Program-made: the position numbers and the translations under genes
Part shown: positions 44,601-55,731 of the stretch, in pieces
Layout of the letters: each line of letters opens with the position of its first letter
How positions within the stretch are numbered: the stretch's first letter is position 1
Notes under the pieces: generated by a model
Told to the model about the DNA's origin: nothing
What the model saw: the letters and a program-made list of their open reading frames with translations, nothing else
The model's database searches: none
NCBI RefSeq assembly: GCF_001659605.2
Contig: NC_035170.2
Location: 27,880,020 to 27,944,019 of the forward strand
Direction: 5' to 3'
DNA length: 64,000 bases
DNA from: Manihot esculenta
Lineage: Eukaryota > Streptophyta > Magnoliopsida > Malpighiales > Euphorbiaceae

Positions 44601-46670
44601 TTCGTTCAGGACTTCTCAAAGATAGCAGCTCCTCTAACCAGACTAACCAGGAAGAATCAGAAGTTTCTGTGGACCGACCAGTGCGAGGAGAGTTTTGAAG
44701 AGCTCAAGAAGAGGTTGACTTCAGCACCAGTTTTAGCTCTGCCAGCTAGTGATGAAGACTTTACAGTCTTTTGTGATGCGTCCCGTGTGGGACTGGGTTG
44801 TGTGCTTATGCAGAATGAGAGGGTGATTGCTTATGCTTCTAGGCAGCTGAAGAAGCATGAGTTGAATTACCCCACACATGACCTTGAGATGGCAGCAGTA
44901 ATCTTTGCACTCAAGATGTGGAGGCATTACCTCTATGGGGTAAAATGTGAGATCTTCACCGATCATAAAAGCCTGCAGTACATCCTGAGTCAAAGAGATT
45001 TGAATTTGAGAAAGAGGAGATGGGTAGAGTTGCTGAGTGACTATGATTGCAAGATTCAGTATCATCCGGGTAAGGCGAATGTTGTGGCAGACGCCCTAAG
45101 CCGGAAGTCACTAGGCAGTCTATCCCACATCACGGCAGAGAGGAGACCAGTGGTGAAGGAGTTTTACAAGCTCATTGAGGAAGGTCTACAGTTGGAGTTA
45201 TCTGGTACAGGTGCCTTGGTTGCTCAGATGAAAGTGACACCCGTGTTTCTGGAGCAGGTGGCTCAGAAACAGCATGAGGACCCAGAGTTAGTAAAGATTG
45301 CCAGGACTGTTCAGTCGGGCAAAGGCAGCGAGTTCAGATTTGACAACAAGGGGATCCTCCGCTATGGGAGTCGATTGTGTGTACCAGATGACATTGGGCT
45401 AAAAGGGGACATTATGAGAGAGGCTCATAATGCAAGATACAGCATTCACCCCGGAGCCACCAAGATGTATCAAGATCTGAAGAAAGTTTATTGGTGGCCA
45501 GCTATGAAGAGAGAAGTGGCACAGTTTGTGTCCGCCTGCGAAGTATGTCAGAGGGTGAAGCTGGAACATCAGAAGCCGGCTGGAATGCTTAACCCGCTAC
45601 CTATTCCAGAGTGGAAATGGGAGAATATAGCTATGGACTTCGTAGTGGGGTTACCGGCGACGTCCAACAGATTGGACTCCATATGGGTGATTGTGGACAG
45701 ACTCACCAAATCTGCTCACTTTATCCCTGTCAGGAGTGGCTATTCTGTGGACATGTTGGCGCAGGTGTACGTTGATGAGATAGTCAGACTGCATGGGGTT
45801 CCTGTTTCTATAGTGTCAAATAGAGGGCCCCAGTTCACCTCCAGGTTTTGGCGGAGTCTGCAGAATGCTATGGGTACTAGGTTGGATTTCAGCACTGCCT
45901 TCCATCCACAGACAGACGGACAGTCAGAGAGGACCATCCAGACCATAGAAGATATGCTCAGAATGTGTGTGCTGGACTTTGGCGGTTCTTGGAGGCAGCA
46001 TCTACCTTTGGTGGAGTTTGCCTACAATAACAGCCATCATGCTAGCATCGGGATGGCTCCATATGAAGCTTTATATGGAAGGAAGTGCAAATCACCTGTT
46101 TGCTGGGAAGAGGTAGGAGAGAGGTCTTTAGCAGGACCCGAGCTAGTAGAGATCACCAGCAGGGTGGTGCCCATGATCAGAGAAAGAATCAAGACAGCTG
46201 CAAGCAGACAGAAGAGTTATGCAGACATCCGCAGAAGACTAGTAGAGTTTCAGGAGGGGGATCTGGTATTGCTCAAGGTGTCTCCAATGAAAGGAGTGGT
46301 TCGGTTCGGGAAGAAGGGTAAACTGGCTCCGCGGTACATCGGACCCTTCGAAGTCTTGCAAAAGATTGGGAATGTATCGTACAAGCTGGATTTACCTGCT
46401 TCAATGGAGAGAATCCATCCGGTTTTCCATGTTTCTATGTTGAGAAAGTTCGTGTCAGATCCGGGCAAGGTTCTTAGTGAGCCTGATGTGGAGATCCAAG
46501 AGGATCTCACCTATGTTGAGCAGCCAGTGCGGATTCTTGACACTCAGATCAGAAAGTTAAGAAACAAGGAAATCCCAATGGTGAAAGTCCTTTGGAACCA
46601 CCACAATATTGAAGAATGCACCTGGGAGACACGGGAGTCCATGCTCCAGCAATACCCCCATCTGTTTTGA
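41676..46670 (+). CDS. Gag-Pol polyprotein of element D
   Basis: 1664 codons, no stops. I chose ATG 41676 ([12 protein letters not shown]) because it aligns with E's Gag start and follows TTTTTCAG; the frame is open upstream to 41586. Domains by residue: capsid-type Gag about 207-300; [12 protein letters not shown] then knuckle [14 protein letters not shown] about 450-465; protease with DPGAS at 551; RT with FIDD (Asp 887-888); RNase H with FCDAS near 1031 and later Glu and Asp residues; integrase zinc-binding region near 1250-1300; integrase core with Asp 1321 (MDFV), Asn 1382 where Asp is expected (VSNRGPQF), and Glu 1418 (SERT), 35 residues after Asn 1382; chromodomain-like tail ending QQYPHLF. 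Single-frame Gag-Pol is usual for Tekay chromoviruses. The AAT codon at 45819-45821 is GAT in G. Confidence 0.96.
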   Translation: MRGTRRSARLTGVPPEDEGMSARPPTLPRAMSSRSNRDRAVRDPRRSLDLGRSRSVRGTVQGGASEDMGDDMDVEQRRDGSLGVSMSEEGMGESQGGTQASGFVQPPHYPHFSQHPGYSMGGTSDYLSFTPYPTQMPYPPYYPPYSPYPMYPPPPYHPNPANPTSENVVPPPPPAEPAAPVAQPPRPSSASGSKVKMTDYMKLGAPQFETGNDPFVYLERVKAITDEIGADDSRAIQMAGFTLKCKKAREWFKNYVNPRVDNMTWEEFTNEFAGWAFPDSSRELKMIEFEQLRQTDDMSVDEYTDRFMELLPFAGQDLSTDQKKSRRYIMKLHPRYSSLVQSADRESFHAIVDMARRMEASAIIQGTVKQTVAQASGSKTPGGGKLDPSTLSAAASGSKRWSKPKGKKNKFWNKVKSSLGFGSGLSSGADNAVCARCGRPHKGVCRFGTNTCFRCGQEGHIARDCPRAAPMAQSQQTASGSVAQPAAPAMTQASGRGRGRGAASSSAGFRGEGPSAPARIFTKTQQEADASNTVVAGNLVIGCSDVYALMDPGASHSFIAPRAVERLGLMISGLECPLWVSGPKCDPSVAESVCQCSPVFVEGRCMSADLVVLDLTDFDVILGMDWLSTHGATLDCRDKVVRFRGQDGSEVVFRGDRRGTPRGMISALQARRLLRRGCQGYLAHVRELNSQVREPASVPVVREFLDVFPDELPGLPPAREIEFEIELMPGTRPISIPPYRMAPAELKELKEQLQELVDKGFIRPSTSPWGAPVLFVRKKNGSLRLCIDYRQLNKVTTKNKYPLPRIDDLFDQLAGAGCFSKIDLRSGYHQLRIREEDVPKTAFRTRYGHFDFLVMPFGLTNAPAAFMDLMNRVFSQYLDHFVIVFIDDILVYSRSAEEHAHHLRLVLQTLREHGLYAKFSKCEFWLRSISFLGHVVSENGIEVDPKKTETVANWPRPTSVIEIRSFLGLAGYYRRFVQDFSKIAAPLTRLTRKNQKFLWTDQCEESFEELKKRLTSAPVLALPASDEDFTVFCDASRVGLGCVLMQNERVIAYASRQLKKHELNYPTHDLEMAAVIFALKMWRHYLYGVKCEIFTDHKSLQYILSQRDLNLRKRRWVELLSDYDCKIQYHPGKANVVADALSRKSLGSLSHITAERRPVVKEFYKLIEEGLQLELSGTGALVAQMKVTPVFLEQVAQKQHEDPELVKIARTVQSGKGSEFRFDNKGILRYGSRLCVPDDIGLKGDIMREAHNARYSIHPGATKMYQDLKKVYWWPAMKREVAQFVSACEVCQRVKLEHQKPAGMLNPLPIPEWKWENIAMDFVVGLPATSNRLDSIWVIVDRLTKSAHFIPVRSGYSVDMLAQVYVDEIVRLHGVPVSIVSNRGPQFTSRFWRSLQNAMGTRLDFSTAFHPQTDGQSERTIQTIEDMLRMCVLDFGGSWRQHLPLVEFAYNNSHHASIGMAPYEALYGRKCKSPVCWEEVGERSLAGPELVEITSRVVPMIRERIKTAASRQKSYADIRRRLVEFQEGDLVLLKVSPMKGVVRFGKKGKLAPRYIGPFEVLQKIGNVSYKLDLPASMERIHPVFHVSMLRKFVSDPGKVLSEPDVEIQEDLTYVEQPVRILDTQIRKLRNKEIPMVKVLWNHHNIEECTWETRESMLQQYPHLF

Positions 46671-46764
46671 GGTGAGTGTTAGTAGTTCTATGTGTTGCAT
46701 GTATGATATATTGTATGCTATGTTGTATGTTATGATTGATGCCATGCTTTGTATGTTAGTTGAG

Positions 46765-46801
46765 GAACATTCGGGGATGAATGTTCTTAAGGGGGGGAGA
46801 A
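46765..46801 (+). promoter_or_regulatory. Hairpin plus polypurine tract, element D
   Basis: Arms GAACATTCG and TGAATGTTC (one G-T pair) around GGGA at 46765-46786, then TTAAGGGGGGGAGAA to the LTR at 46802. It lies about 95 bp after the Gag-Pol stop. Confidence 0.87.
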
Positions 46802-49062
46802 TGTAATACCCGGCTAGACTCCGGTATCGGAATTCCTACCGTGCGGTGGAACCTCGGATGTCGGAGACCTCTAGAAGGGGTAGAATCATATTTTTATGAA
46901 ATGTTTTCATGTTTTTAATGGTTTTAAGTATTAAATAAAATGAGTTTTTGCATGAAAATAGCATTGGAGGAAAACCCAGGTTCGGCCGCCGAAAGTCAAG
47001 TTCGGCCGCCGAACATGCATGTGTTTTGGAGGCACGTTAGGCCCCCGAAAGCATGAGTGAGGGGAAGTCCAGGTTCGGCCACCGAAAGTCAAGTTCGGCC
47101 GCCGAACATTGCATGGATGCGGAGGCACATTCGGCCCCCGAACGTGGCCTGGCCAGCCACCTATAAAAGGGTCCCTTAGCCGAAAATGGGCGAGCTTTTT
47201 CTCCCCATTTCGGCCAAGGTGAGCATTCCGCCATCCTTCCCCAATCTTGAGTTTTTCCTTCCTTTTTCCATGATCTTTACAAGTTTATAACTTTGGTTTT
47301 GAAGATCTTTGAGCTTAGAACGAGTTTTGGAGCTTGGAGACCAAAAGTTGGAACTTCTCCCATCTCCAAGTTTAGATCTCCTCAACCCTCAATCTTCAAG
47401 AGGTAAGAGCCGATCTTAAGCTCAATGTATGATTTAAACAAGTTTTATGAAGTTTTAAGGGATAGAATGCATGTTAGGGCATATGTTGAACCTATGGGTT
47501 TTTGATGACTTTTTGAACAATGTAGCTTGATTGTGTGTGATTGAAGTGTTGTAGATGGGGTATATGCATGTTTGAGGCCCCTAGGAACTTGTATGCATGC
47601 TTTGGTTGAATAATATGCATGTTTGGAAGGTTTGGAGGCAAAATGCACAAAGGAGCCAAGTTTCTGCCCTTTGGCAGAAACCAGGTTCGGCAGCCGAAGG
47701 CACTTTCGGCAGCCGAAGGCACTTTCGGCCGCCGAACATGGCTGGGGAGGCAGGCCTTTCGGCTGCCGAAGTTGCCCCCGAAAAGAGACTTTCGTCTCTG
47801 TCTGGGACTTTCGGCCGCCGAAGGTGCCGCCGAACCTACCTGAGTTTCGTCTCTGTCCAGGACTTTCGGCCGCCGAAGGTGCCGCCGAAAGTGCTCTGTT
47901 CAGCCATTTCATGCATATCTCTATGTGATATTTTCAGGATGTTTTAGGGGGTTTTTGGGGAATATTTTAGAGTTATGTTCAGGTATGTTTGGTCCCTCAT
48001 TTGAGTCCACCTGTGTAGGTTCGGACCCGAGGAACCGAGGACCCCAGCAGTGAGTTCAGCTGCTTCGGTATTGTCAGAGTCAGCCAGAGGTGAGTGGAAC
48101 TATAACTTAATCTTTTAAATTAAATGCTTTATCATGTTTCATGCATCATGATTATGCAATAGGATGATTGCATTAGTTTTCACGAATATGCCGCATTGCA
48201 TAAATTGTTGTTGTTGTGGGTGAATGTCGGATGACCCAGTTAGTCCAAGACAGGAAGACCAGGCCCCATGCTACAGGCCTGGCACAGAGTAAACAAGTCC
48301 AGGCCCCAGTCTACAGGCCTGGCACAGAGTAAGGCACGGTTATGGGACTTGAAGACCAGGAGCCAGAGGAGGCCCTGGGAAAATGGTAAGTAATGTATGT
48401 TCTGACAGGAAAGACCAGGACCCCATTCTACAGGCCTGGCACAGAGTTAACTTGGACTAATTGGTGACGAATTCGCCCAACCCTTATGTGAATTGTTTGT
48501 GTTATGATGCATTTCATAGAGCATAGTGTTGATGTGTTTTAATAGCTCTACTCACTGGGCTTTTAGCTCACCCCTCTCCCTTTTCCCCCAGGCTTACAGG
48601 TACAGGATATAGTACGGGAGTCCGGATAGAGTAAACAAGTCATGCCTATGTAATAGCTAGCAATGGACATGATCAAATTGTAATGTAAAAGTACAGTATA
48701 GTTATGTAATGAGTTTTATGGATGTTAGTGTGTGCTTGACCATAGAATGTTGTATCCCTTTTTATACATGATCTTAGAGGTTTTGATGATGTTTATGTAA
48801 ACCAGCTCAACACAGGTTATGTTACCCTTTGAGGGCACAGATGAGATCCCACAGAGGGATCAAAGTTATGTTCATATTTATGCACAGGTTGAGTTTGGTT
48901 GATGTTTATGGAAAGAAAAGTTTTAATTTTTATGCATGTTGTTGATCATGTATGGGATTATACAGGTTTACAGGTTTTATGTCAGGCTTGCTACGGGTCC
49001 CGGCGGCCTTAAGTCGACCCGGATCCTAGCGCCGGTAGCGGTCCGATTTTTGGGTCGTTACA
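46802..49062 (+). repeat. Element D 3' LTR (2261 bp)
   Basis: Same structure as the 5' LTR, but with a tandem 19-bp duplication around 47697-47725 that adds one GC-rich motif, and one extra G near 46880. TATA 47162-47170; splice series 47403, 48018, 48090, 48599; hairpin repeats 48257-48451. Confidence 0.95.
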
Positions 49063-49067
49063 ATAAC

Positions 49068-50939
49068 TCCATTACTCTTGCTGACCTCCTGGTCTACCCT
49101 GTACCTGCAAACCTGGGGGTTAAGGGAGAGGGGTGAGCTATAAAGCCCAGTGAGCAGAATATTAAAACATTCAATTTATATTTCATGCTTTCATGAAATG
49201 CAACACATCACAGACAATTCACATCAAGGATGAACTTGTCACCAATAGCCCACTACTCATTCCAATAGTGCCAGGGGCGTAGACTGGGCCTCACTGGTCT
49301 TTCTCTTACATTATATAATATAGCATAACATTCCATAGTGCCAGGGGCGTAGAATGGGCCTCACTGGTCTTTCTCTTACATAGTTCCAGGGGCGTAGAAT
49401 GGGCCTCACTGGTCTTCCATACCATACCATATCATATCATATCGTAGTGCGGCTAAAGGGCCATTCAACATTCATCCACATCAACATCAAGTTATGCAAT
49501 GCAACATATTCGTGAATTCTAATGCAAGCAACCTAGTATATCTCATGGCATACGTGATGCATGTATCATGCTCAAAACTTATTAATTTACTTTAAAGCAT
49601 AAAGAGTTATTCCACTCACCTCTGGCTGAAGCTCTAAAGACTCTGAAGCAGCTATCTCACTGCTGAGGTCCTCGGTTCCTCGGGTCCGAACCTATACAGG
49701 TGGACTCAAATGAGGGACCAAACATCCATGAACATGACTCTAAAATACTCCCCAAAAACCCCCTAAAACACCTTAAAACAATCATAGAAATCATGCAAAG
49801 GAGGGCTGAACAGGGCACTTTCGGCGGTAGGTTCGGCGGCCGAAAGGCCCTCCAGAGCCGAAAGTCATGCACCTTCGGCGGCACCTTCGGCGGCCGAAAG
49901 TGCTAGACAGAGACGAAACTCATGCATGTTTGGGGGCACCTTCGGTGGCCGAAACTCCCTTCCAGAGCCGAAAGTCCAACTTTCGGGGGCAGGGTTCGGC
50001 AGCCGAAACAAGCCACCACAGGCAGGTTCGGCGACCGAAAGAGCCTTCGGCTGCCGAACCTGGTTTCTCCCAAAGGACAGAAACTCGGTTCAAACATGCA
50101 TAAATGCCTCCCAACTCATTCAATCATGCATACTTATTCTACAACATGCATACTCACATACATCAACTCATAGGGGCTTCAAACTATCCTAAACCCCAAC
50201 CAAAGCACATTAAACATACATTTACAAGCCACATTGTCCATAAACACAACATTAACCCCAAAACTCAAAGTGAGCTTAACCATGCATTTCTACCCCATAA
50301 ACTTGCAGAAAACTTGTTTAAAACATAAGATAAGCTAGAGATCGACTCTTACCTCTTGAAGCTCGAGAGTAGAGGCGATCTATCTTGGAGTTGGGAGAGA
50401 TATAACTCCTTGGATCTCCAAGCTCTAAAACTTGCTCTTTTTGTTCAAATCTCTTCAAATCAACATAAAAGCTTATTAAAACTTGAAAGATCTGAAGAAA
50501 ATCATAAAAAAACAAACCATAGGAGAGCAAGAACTCACCGTGGTCGAAAATGGGGAGAAAACTCGCCCGTTTCGGCCATGGAGTTCTTATATAGGGGCTG
50601 GCCAGACCACCTTCGGAGGCCTAAAGTGCCTCCTAAACTCATGCAAGTTCGGCGGCCGAACATGGGGTTCGGCGGCCGAACCTGAGCCAACTTACGGAAG
50701 CCTAACTTGCCCCCCTAAACCATCCAATGTTCGGCGGCCGAACTTGAGGTTCGGCTGCCGAACTTGGAAATGTCTCCTTGGCCCTTTTCATTCAAAACTC
50801 AAATTCCTTTTTACTTAAAAACATAAAATACATTAAAACATTTAATAAAAACATGGTTTTACCCTTCTAGGGGTTTCCGACATCCGAGATCCCACCGGAC
50901 GGTAGGGATTCCGATACCGGAGTCTAGCCGGGTATTACA
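49068..50939 (-). repeat. LTR F fragment 3
   Basis: Largest part of LTR F after D's right TSD. Read on the minus strand it starts TGTAATACCCGGCTAG at 50939. TATA-like TATATAAG 50586-50593; motif arrays 49817-50060 and 50609-50762; splice cassette 49105-50352 with a 72-nt exon 49620-49691; three minisatellite units CCAGGGGCGTAGAATGGGCC at 49267-49420. The three F pieces sum to about 2.29 kb. It adjoins element I at 50940. Confidence 0.88.
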
Positions 50940-51398
50940 ACTATTGCATCCCTTGTTGCTGTCCAAACACCAGCAACTTCATAAATTGACACAACTGAAC
51001 CAGAAGTTATTGCACTTGCTGAACCAGCAACATACACCACTGAAATAGCACAGCCCGCTTCCTCTGCTGTTGTCCAAAAAACAGAATTTGCTGCTGTCCA
51101 AGTTGCTGAAAACAGAGACAGCAACTGCTGTCAAACTGCCACTACTGCCCTCAAATCAGCACCAGCCGAAGTACCTGTTACATCCCCTGCTGCTATCCAT
51201 AAACCAATAACTTCTGGAAATGCCCCAACTGAACCAGAAATTTTTAGCAAAAAATTTTCAGAACCAGCCCCCAAATAGCCAGTTGAGACAGATGACAGTC
51301 TACCCAAATCACTTCAGCAAGCAGAAAATAGGATGCCCAGACCAGTTGGGCAAACAGCTCCTGAACAGCCAGCAAAGAAGCAATAAGCAGATTGTTGT
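50940..51398 (+). pseudogene. Element I gag C-terminal linker, with stops
   Basis: In frame with the downstream protease frame but broken by stops near 50987, 51278 and 51386. It is Ala/Pro/Glu/Thr-rich (for example PATYTTEIAQPA), typical of low-complexity linkers. It is truncated on the left by LTR F. Confidence 0.5.
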
Positions 51399-52613
51399 TT
51401 GCCCACACAACAAGAGAAAGCAATAAATCCAAGGAAAAATCTTGAGCAACAAATGGGACAAATGGCTTCATCCTTGAGTAAGCTTGAGTCACAAGGAAAG
51501 CTACCCTCCCAAACTGAGATAAATCCAAGACAGAATGCTAGTGCCATCACATTGAGGAGTGGAAAAGAGCTGCAAGACAGCAAGGCTGAGAAATTGAAGA
51601 AACAGGCCATGGAGGAGAATCTGCCAGAAAGTGATCAGGGCAGTCGATCTGCCCAAATCACTAACCCAATCACTAGGCAGACTGAGTTGCCCAGCAGTGA
51701 TCTGTCCAAATCGCTAGACAAGGCAGAATTCGATCTGCCCAAATCAATAATCCAGGCAGAGTCCAGCTCCAAGCAGACCAAGGCAGACCAGCAACCAATG
51801 GAAAAATTTAAGGTACCTCCTCCCTTCCCAAAGAGATTTGCAAGGTCCCAAAAGGAGAAAGAGGAAAAAGAAATACTTGAGACACTCCGCAAGATAGAAA
51901 TCAACATTCCCCTATTAGATGCTATGAAGCAAATTCCAAGGTATGCCAAGTTTCTCAAAGAGCTATGCACCAACCGAAGGAAACTTGCTGAACGTGAAAA
52001 GGTAAGTGTGGGGGAGTGTATCTCAGCTGTCATTCAAAGAAAACTTCCAACCAAATGCAAGGATAGAGGAATGTTCGCTGTTTCATGCAAAATAGGCAAC
52101 GTTGGGATAAAGAAGGCCATGTGTGACCTTGGGGCTTCAATCAATGTCATGCCCCTTTCCATCTTTAACTTGTTGAATGCAGGCACACTCAAGGGCACCA
52201 GCATTGTGATCCAATTGGCTGATCGATCTGTCGTCTATCCCAAGGGAGTGCTAGAAGATGTGTTGGTACAAGTTGACCAACTAGTCTTCCCAGTAGATTT
52301 TTATGTGATTGACATGGAGGAGGATAAGGGCAAAATCACCTCTGACATCCTACTTGGGAGACCATTCTTGAGCACAGCCAGAACAAAAATTGATGTGCAT
52401 GATGGCACATTCACCATGGAGTTTGAAAGGGAAGTTATCAAGTTTAATGTTTATGATGCCATGAAATTCCCCAATGATGTTTCTCCTGTTTATGGCCTTG
52501 ATGTAATTGATGATTTAAGCCAAGAAATTTTTGACTTTGATCTAGAGGACACACTCAATGCTGACTTGTGCAGATTTGAAGAGACAGATAGCAGCAGCAC
52601 CAAGACAGACTAG
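51399..52613 (+). CDS. Gag-protease segment of element I
   Basis: 404-codon open frame; the start is arbitrary because the frame continues upstream through stops. NPRQNASAITLRSGKEL near residue 50 is a hallmark of Athila/Tat gag-protease boundaries. The charged linker contains repeated DLPKS-type units. After it comes VPPPFPKRFARSQKEK, then a retropepsin domain with CDLGASINVMP in place of the usual DTGAS, and the flap-to-C-terminal part with DILLGRPFLSTA. It ends in a TAG just before the RT-region remnant. Probably inactive alone because RT and integrase are gone. Confidence 0.75.
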   Translation: MPTQQEKAINPRKNLEQQMGQMASSLSKLESQGKLPSQTEINPRQNASAITLRSGKELQDSKAEKLKKQAMEENLPESDQGSRSAQITNPITRQTELPSSDLSKSLDKAEFDLPKSIIQAESSSKQTKADQQPMEKFKVPPPFPKRFARSQKEKEEKEILETLRKIEINIPLLDAMKQIPRYAKFLKELCTNRRKLAEREKVSVGECISAVIQRKLPTKCKDRGMFAVSCKIGNVGIKKAMCDLGASINVMPLSIFNLLNAGTLKGTSIVIQLADRSVVYPKGVLEDVLVQVDQLVFPVDFYVIDMEEDKGKITSDILLGRPFLSTARTKIDVHDGTFTMEFEREVIKFNVYDAMKFPNDVSPVYGLDVIDDLSQEIFDFDLEDTLNADLCRFEETDSSSTKTD

Positions 52614-52945
52614 ATGCAGTACTGTTCACAGCTGGTTGCAGGTGATTTGCCCAAATCACTGACCAAATCACTGGAGCAGACAAACAGGACAGACAATGAT
52701 CTGCCCAGATCACCTGAAACAGCACCAGATGATCTGCCCAAATCAACCAGCAGACAGCAGACAGCAAATGCACCAGATCTGAAGCCCTTACCAGAACACC
52801 TCAAATATGCCTTCTTGGGAGCTGGAAATACACTTCCAGTTATAATTTCCAACCAGCTCAGCCCACAAGAAGAAGAAAAACTCCAAGAAGTGTTGAGGAA
52901 GCACAAAGAAGCAATTGGGTGGACCTTGGAGGACATAAAAGGCAC
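52614..52945 (+). pseudogene. RT-region N-terminus remnant of element I
   Basis: Contains LKPLPEHLKYAFLGAGNTLP and EEEKLQEVLRKHKEAIGW, which begin the Athila/Tat RT region. The sequence then jumps out of frame into 3' sequence at about 52945, deleting RT, RNase H and integrase. Confidence 0.75.
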
Positions 52946-53154
52946 CTCAAGACCATTCGGTGGAGGCTCATCTCACCAGAATCGAAGACAGGATGCAGCA
53001 CATGGAAAGCATGCTGCAGCTGCTGGGGGACCATTTTCTGCCCCACCACCATGACAGACAGTGATTTGCCCAAATCACTGGCCAAATCGCCCACAGATCA
53101 GGCAGTCCCTTTCCTTCTCCTTATTAATTTTTTTTTCATATAAATGTTTAACCA

Positions 53155-53189
53155 TTGAGGACAATGTTTGGGATTGGTGTGGGGGTATT
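53155..53189 (+). promoter_or_regulatory. Internal purine-tract-like motif of element I
   Basis: TTGAGGACAATGTTTGGGAT followed by TGGTGTGGGGGTATTT. A similar string (TTGAGGACAAG ... GGTGTGGGGGTATTTG) precedes the LTR at 54155-54189, so the element carries two such motifs about 1 kb apart. Confidence 0.55.
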
Positions 53190-54154
53190 TACTGTTAGGT
53201 TATATTTTTTTGCATCGTTTACATTATCTTTTTGCTTTTTTTTTTGTTTCTTTTTGCATCTTTTTGCCCCATAAACACACACCAAAATTTTTTCACACAT
53301 TTTTCACTTTTTGCACACACACAGAGAATTTTGACTTAGCTTTTGCTCTACTCAGCATAGATGACAAAGTTAAAAGAGCTTCCTATCTCATGACCCCATT
53401 GATTTTCCACCCCTTTAAGCCTAAATTGAATCATTCACAGTATGTTACCTTCACTAAGGGAGTTTTTCTCTTGAATTGAATATTTAAATCTGCTAAGGTC
53501 AAGGGAAATAAAAATACAAATACATGCAAATAAAAAGTTAGTGTAACTCCCTATGAGCTGATTTGTCCAAACTATAATAAAAAGAAAAGAAAAAGAAAAA
53601 CCAGCACAAAGCACAAATCATAAACCTGTTCCTACGGTCTAAGACTATGAACTGAGCCTAATAGCCACTTGGAGAAGTGACTAACTGAGTAACCGGGGGT
53701 GTATCACCCATGTACACCATCGCGTAAAAAGGTTAGTGACTTTTTCAGGCAAAAATAAGTTTCGATGGTCTAAGATTATGAACAGAGCTAGTAGCCACTT
53801 GGACAAGTGACCAACTGAGTAACCGGGGGTGTATCACCCATATGCACCATCGCGTAAAAAGGTTGGTGACTTTTCCAGGCAAGAATAAAAAGTGCTGCTA
53901 AATAAAAATGCTTAAAATGGGGCAAGTTACTCTTAAGGGGTTGCACTAAGCCTAATATAAAAGAATAAGCATGATTAAATCAAAAACCTTTCTCTTGACC
54001 ATAGTAGGTGAAAGGAAACAAGGAAAGGAGAGGGCAACCTTGGTGCATGTACTCTATACTGTGATACTTCAGCTTAGGAGTCTAGGGGGGGCTGATTAAG
54101 TGGTACTTAGGCTCAAAGGAAAAAGGAACTTGATTGACTAAGTTATTTGTTGCT
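53190..54154 (+). other. 3' untranslated region of element I with 125-bp duplication
   Basis: No coding seen. A tandem duplication of about 125 bp occupies 53631-53888; each unit holds ATAGCCACTTGGA, AACTGAGTAACCGG and an inverted repeat GGGTG-TAT-CACCC. Copies differ at about a dozen positions, so the duplication is not recent. The rest is AT-rich. Confidence 0.7.
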
Positions 54155-54169
54155 TGAGGACAAGCAAAA

Positions 54170-54188
54170 AGCTAGGTGTGGGGGTATT
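54170..54188 (+). promoter_or_regulatory. Polypurine tract, element I
   Basis: AGGTGTGGGGGTATT directly precedes the LTR start TGATCAAACATAAATTAGCC at 54189. Confidence 0.75.
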
Positions 54189-55731
54189 TGATCAAACATA
54201 AATTAGCCACATTTTTATTATCTTTATTATTGTTTATTTACACATTTTTTAGCTTAATTTATGGTTTTTACCTTATTTTTACAAAAAAGGAAGAAATTGA
54301 AAAACTGGAGAAAAAGTGCAGAAAATGACAGAAAAGTGATTGGGTCAGTAACTTGGCCAAATCACTGCCCAGATCAAGCTAAAGCAGAAACCTGAACTAT
54401 CTCACAGGAGACTGATTGGGTCAATGAATTGGCCAAGTCACCCGCAGGAACAGAAACTCGGAGGCAACACGCAGAAATGATTTGGGCATGACGATTTGCC
54501 CAAATCAAGCGGAGGAAGCAGAGTCAGAAAGCTAAAAACTGGACTGACTCACAGAAAGCGATTGGGGCAGCGATCTGCCCAAATCACCGCTCCAATCACA
54601 TTGACAGCAGAAATTGACAGCAGAGGCAGGAAAGGAGCAGAAAATCCGAATTCAAAGAAAAATGTCCAAATCCACTTCAAACACCACCAACTCAATTCCA
54701 AAAGTCACAAGGATGTCCTTCTACCAAAAGAATTCAATCTACAACAAAATTAAAGGCAAAAGGAGAATCAAATACCACAAAAGACCAAGTCAAGATGGGG
54801 ATTTCCAAACCCTAATGGGATTAAAATTCTCCAGCTATAAAAGAGGACTACATCTAAACCAGCAGGGGCATCTCATCTTCAGCAATTCTGCAGAAAACAC
54901 AGCAGCTTGTCTCCTTCTTTTCTTTCTTCTTTCTTTTGTGATTTTGTCCACCATGAGTGGCTAATTTCCATCTTTTCTAGTTGAAGTTAGAAAATTCAGA
55001 TTTGTGATGAATTGGGAGATTTAAATCTCCATTGTTAAACTTCTATTTATTTTCAATATTTATGCAATTTGATCTTTCTATAATTGTTGCTTTGCTTTTA
55101 GAATCAATTTAGGCCTATTGCTTTTAATTGCTTGAGTAACAATTATTTGAATAATTTGGGTCCGTAATTGCTTAGATTATTTAAACACACATTTAATCAA
55201 GTTGCATAATCTAAACTTGACTACGCGGTTGGCAAGGTTAGAATTAGGTTTTTCTAAGTCTTAATGCAGTTAGCAATTGTTCGATGCTAAAAGCCCTAAG
55301 GACGTTCCTTGGCAACTTGTTAACTAGTGTTTGATTAGCGAACGTTTCCTAATCAAACTAGAACTAAGGAGGAATTTGGATTGTGAGAAGCGTCTTCCAC
55401 ATCCTAAACTAATTTATTGAAATAAATAGGAGTGTTAAAGAATCAATGATCAATTCTAAACAATCTGAAATAGATCCATACTTCAACTAGAAGCTTTTCT
55501 CTTATTGATTTACTCATCTTTAAATTATTTGCTTTCTATTGTTAATTAGCTTTAGTACATCTTCAAAACAAAACCCCCCTCTTTTATTTATTTGTTAATT
55601 GTTTGCCTTAGTCATTATTAGGAAGATCTTTGGTGTCAAATCCCTGTGGTTCGACCCTATTGCCACTATCTACAAGTTAATTGTTGATTGTTTAATAGAT
55701 TTATTTTTGACGGCTTCGACAATCGCTATCA
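54189..55731 (+). repeat. Element I 3' LTR (1543 bp)
   Basis: Starts TGATCAAAC and ends CAATCGCTATCA. U3 holds hairpin-forming GATTTGGGC/GCCCAAATC motifs at 54333-54600; TATA box 54836-54843 (TATAAAAG). The R/U5 block 55264-55400 is conserved with element B. The right end matches B's terminus in ACGGCTTCGACAATCGC. The partner LTR is outside the window. Confidence 0.82.
54836..54843 (+). promoter_or_regulatory. TATA box of element I LTR
   Basis: TATAAAAG in CCAGCTATAAAAGAGGAC, placed between the U3 hairpin repeats and the conserved R/U5 block. Confidence 0.75.

Larger units (their letters stand above)
39161..49062 (+). mobile_element. Element D: near-complete Tekay chromovirus
   Basis: 9902 bp with LTRs 39161-41401 and 46802-49062, TSD ATAAC on both sides (39156-39160, 49063-49067), primer site, one Gag-Pol frame and polypurine tract. 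It is the only element here with a complete coding set. LTRs differ by a 19-bp tandem duplication, one extra G, and about a dozen substitutions. It is inserted in LTR F. An Asn at a catalytic integrase position suggests it can no longer integrate by itself. Confidence 0.96.
50940..55731 (+). mobile_element. Element I: Athila/Tat-type element, pol-deleted, 3' part
   Basis: Plus-strand remnant: gag C-terminal linker, protease, start of the RT region, long 3' untranslated region, purine tract and 3' LTR 54189-55731. The 5' part is beyond F, left of the window. RT, RNase H and integrase are deleted. It is inserted in copia J; expected TSD CTAAG (55732-55736). Its LTR shares a block with element B (AGGACGTTCCTTGG, GAGAAGCGTCTTCCA). 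Confidence 0.85.

Noticed and set aside
44733..45065. Minus-strand frames within element D's pol (for example 44039-44284, 44733-45065, 46250-46510)
   Set aside because: Shadows of the long Gag-Pol frame, with no independent support.
53168..53479. 103-codon hydrophobic frame after element I's RT remnant, a possible env-like protein
   Set aside because: It spans poly-T and AT-rich 3' untranslated sequence and starts on the purine-tract motif. There is no signal peptide plus transmembrane layout, and Athila env would lie after an integrase that is deleted here.
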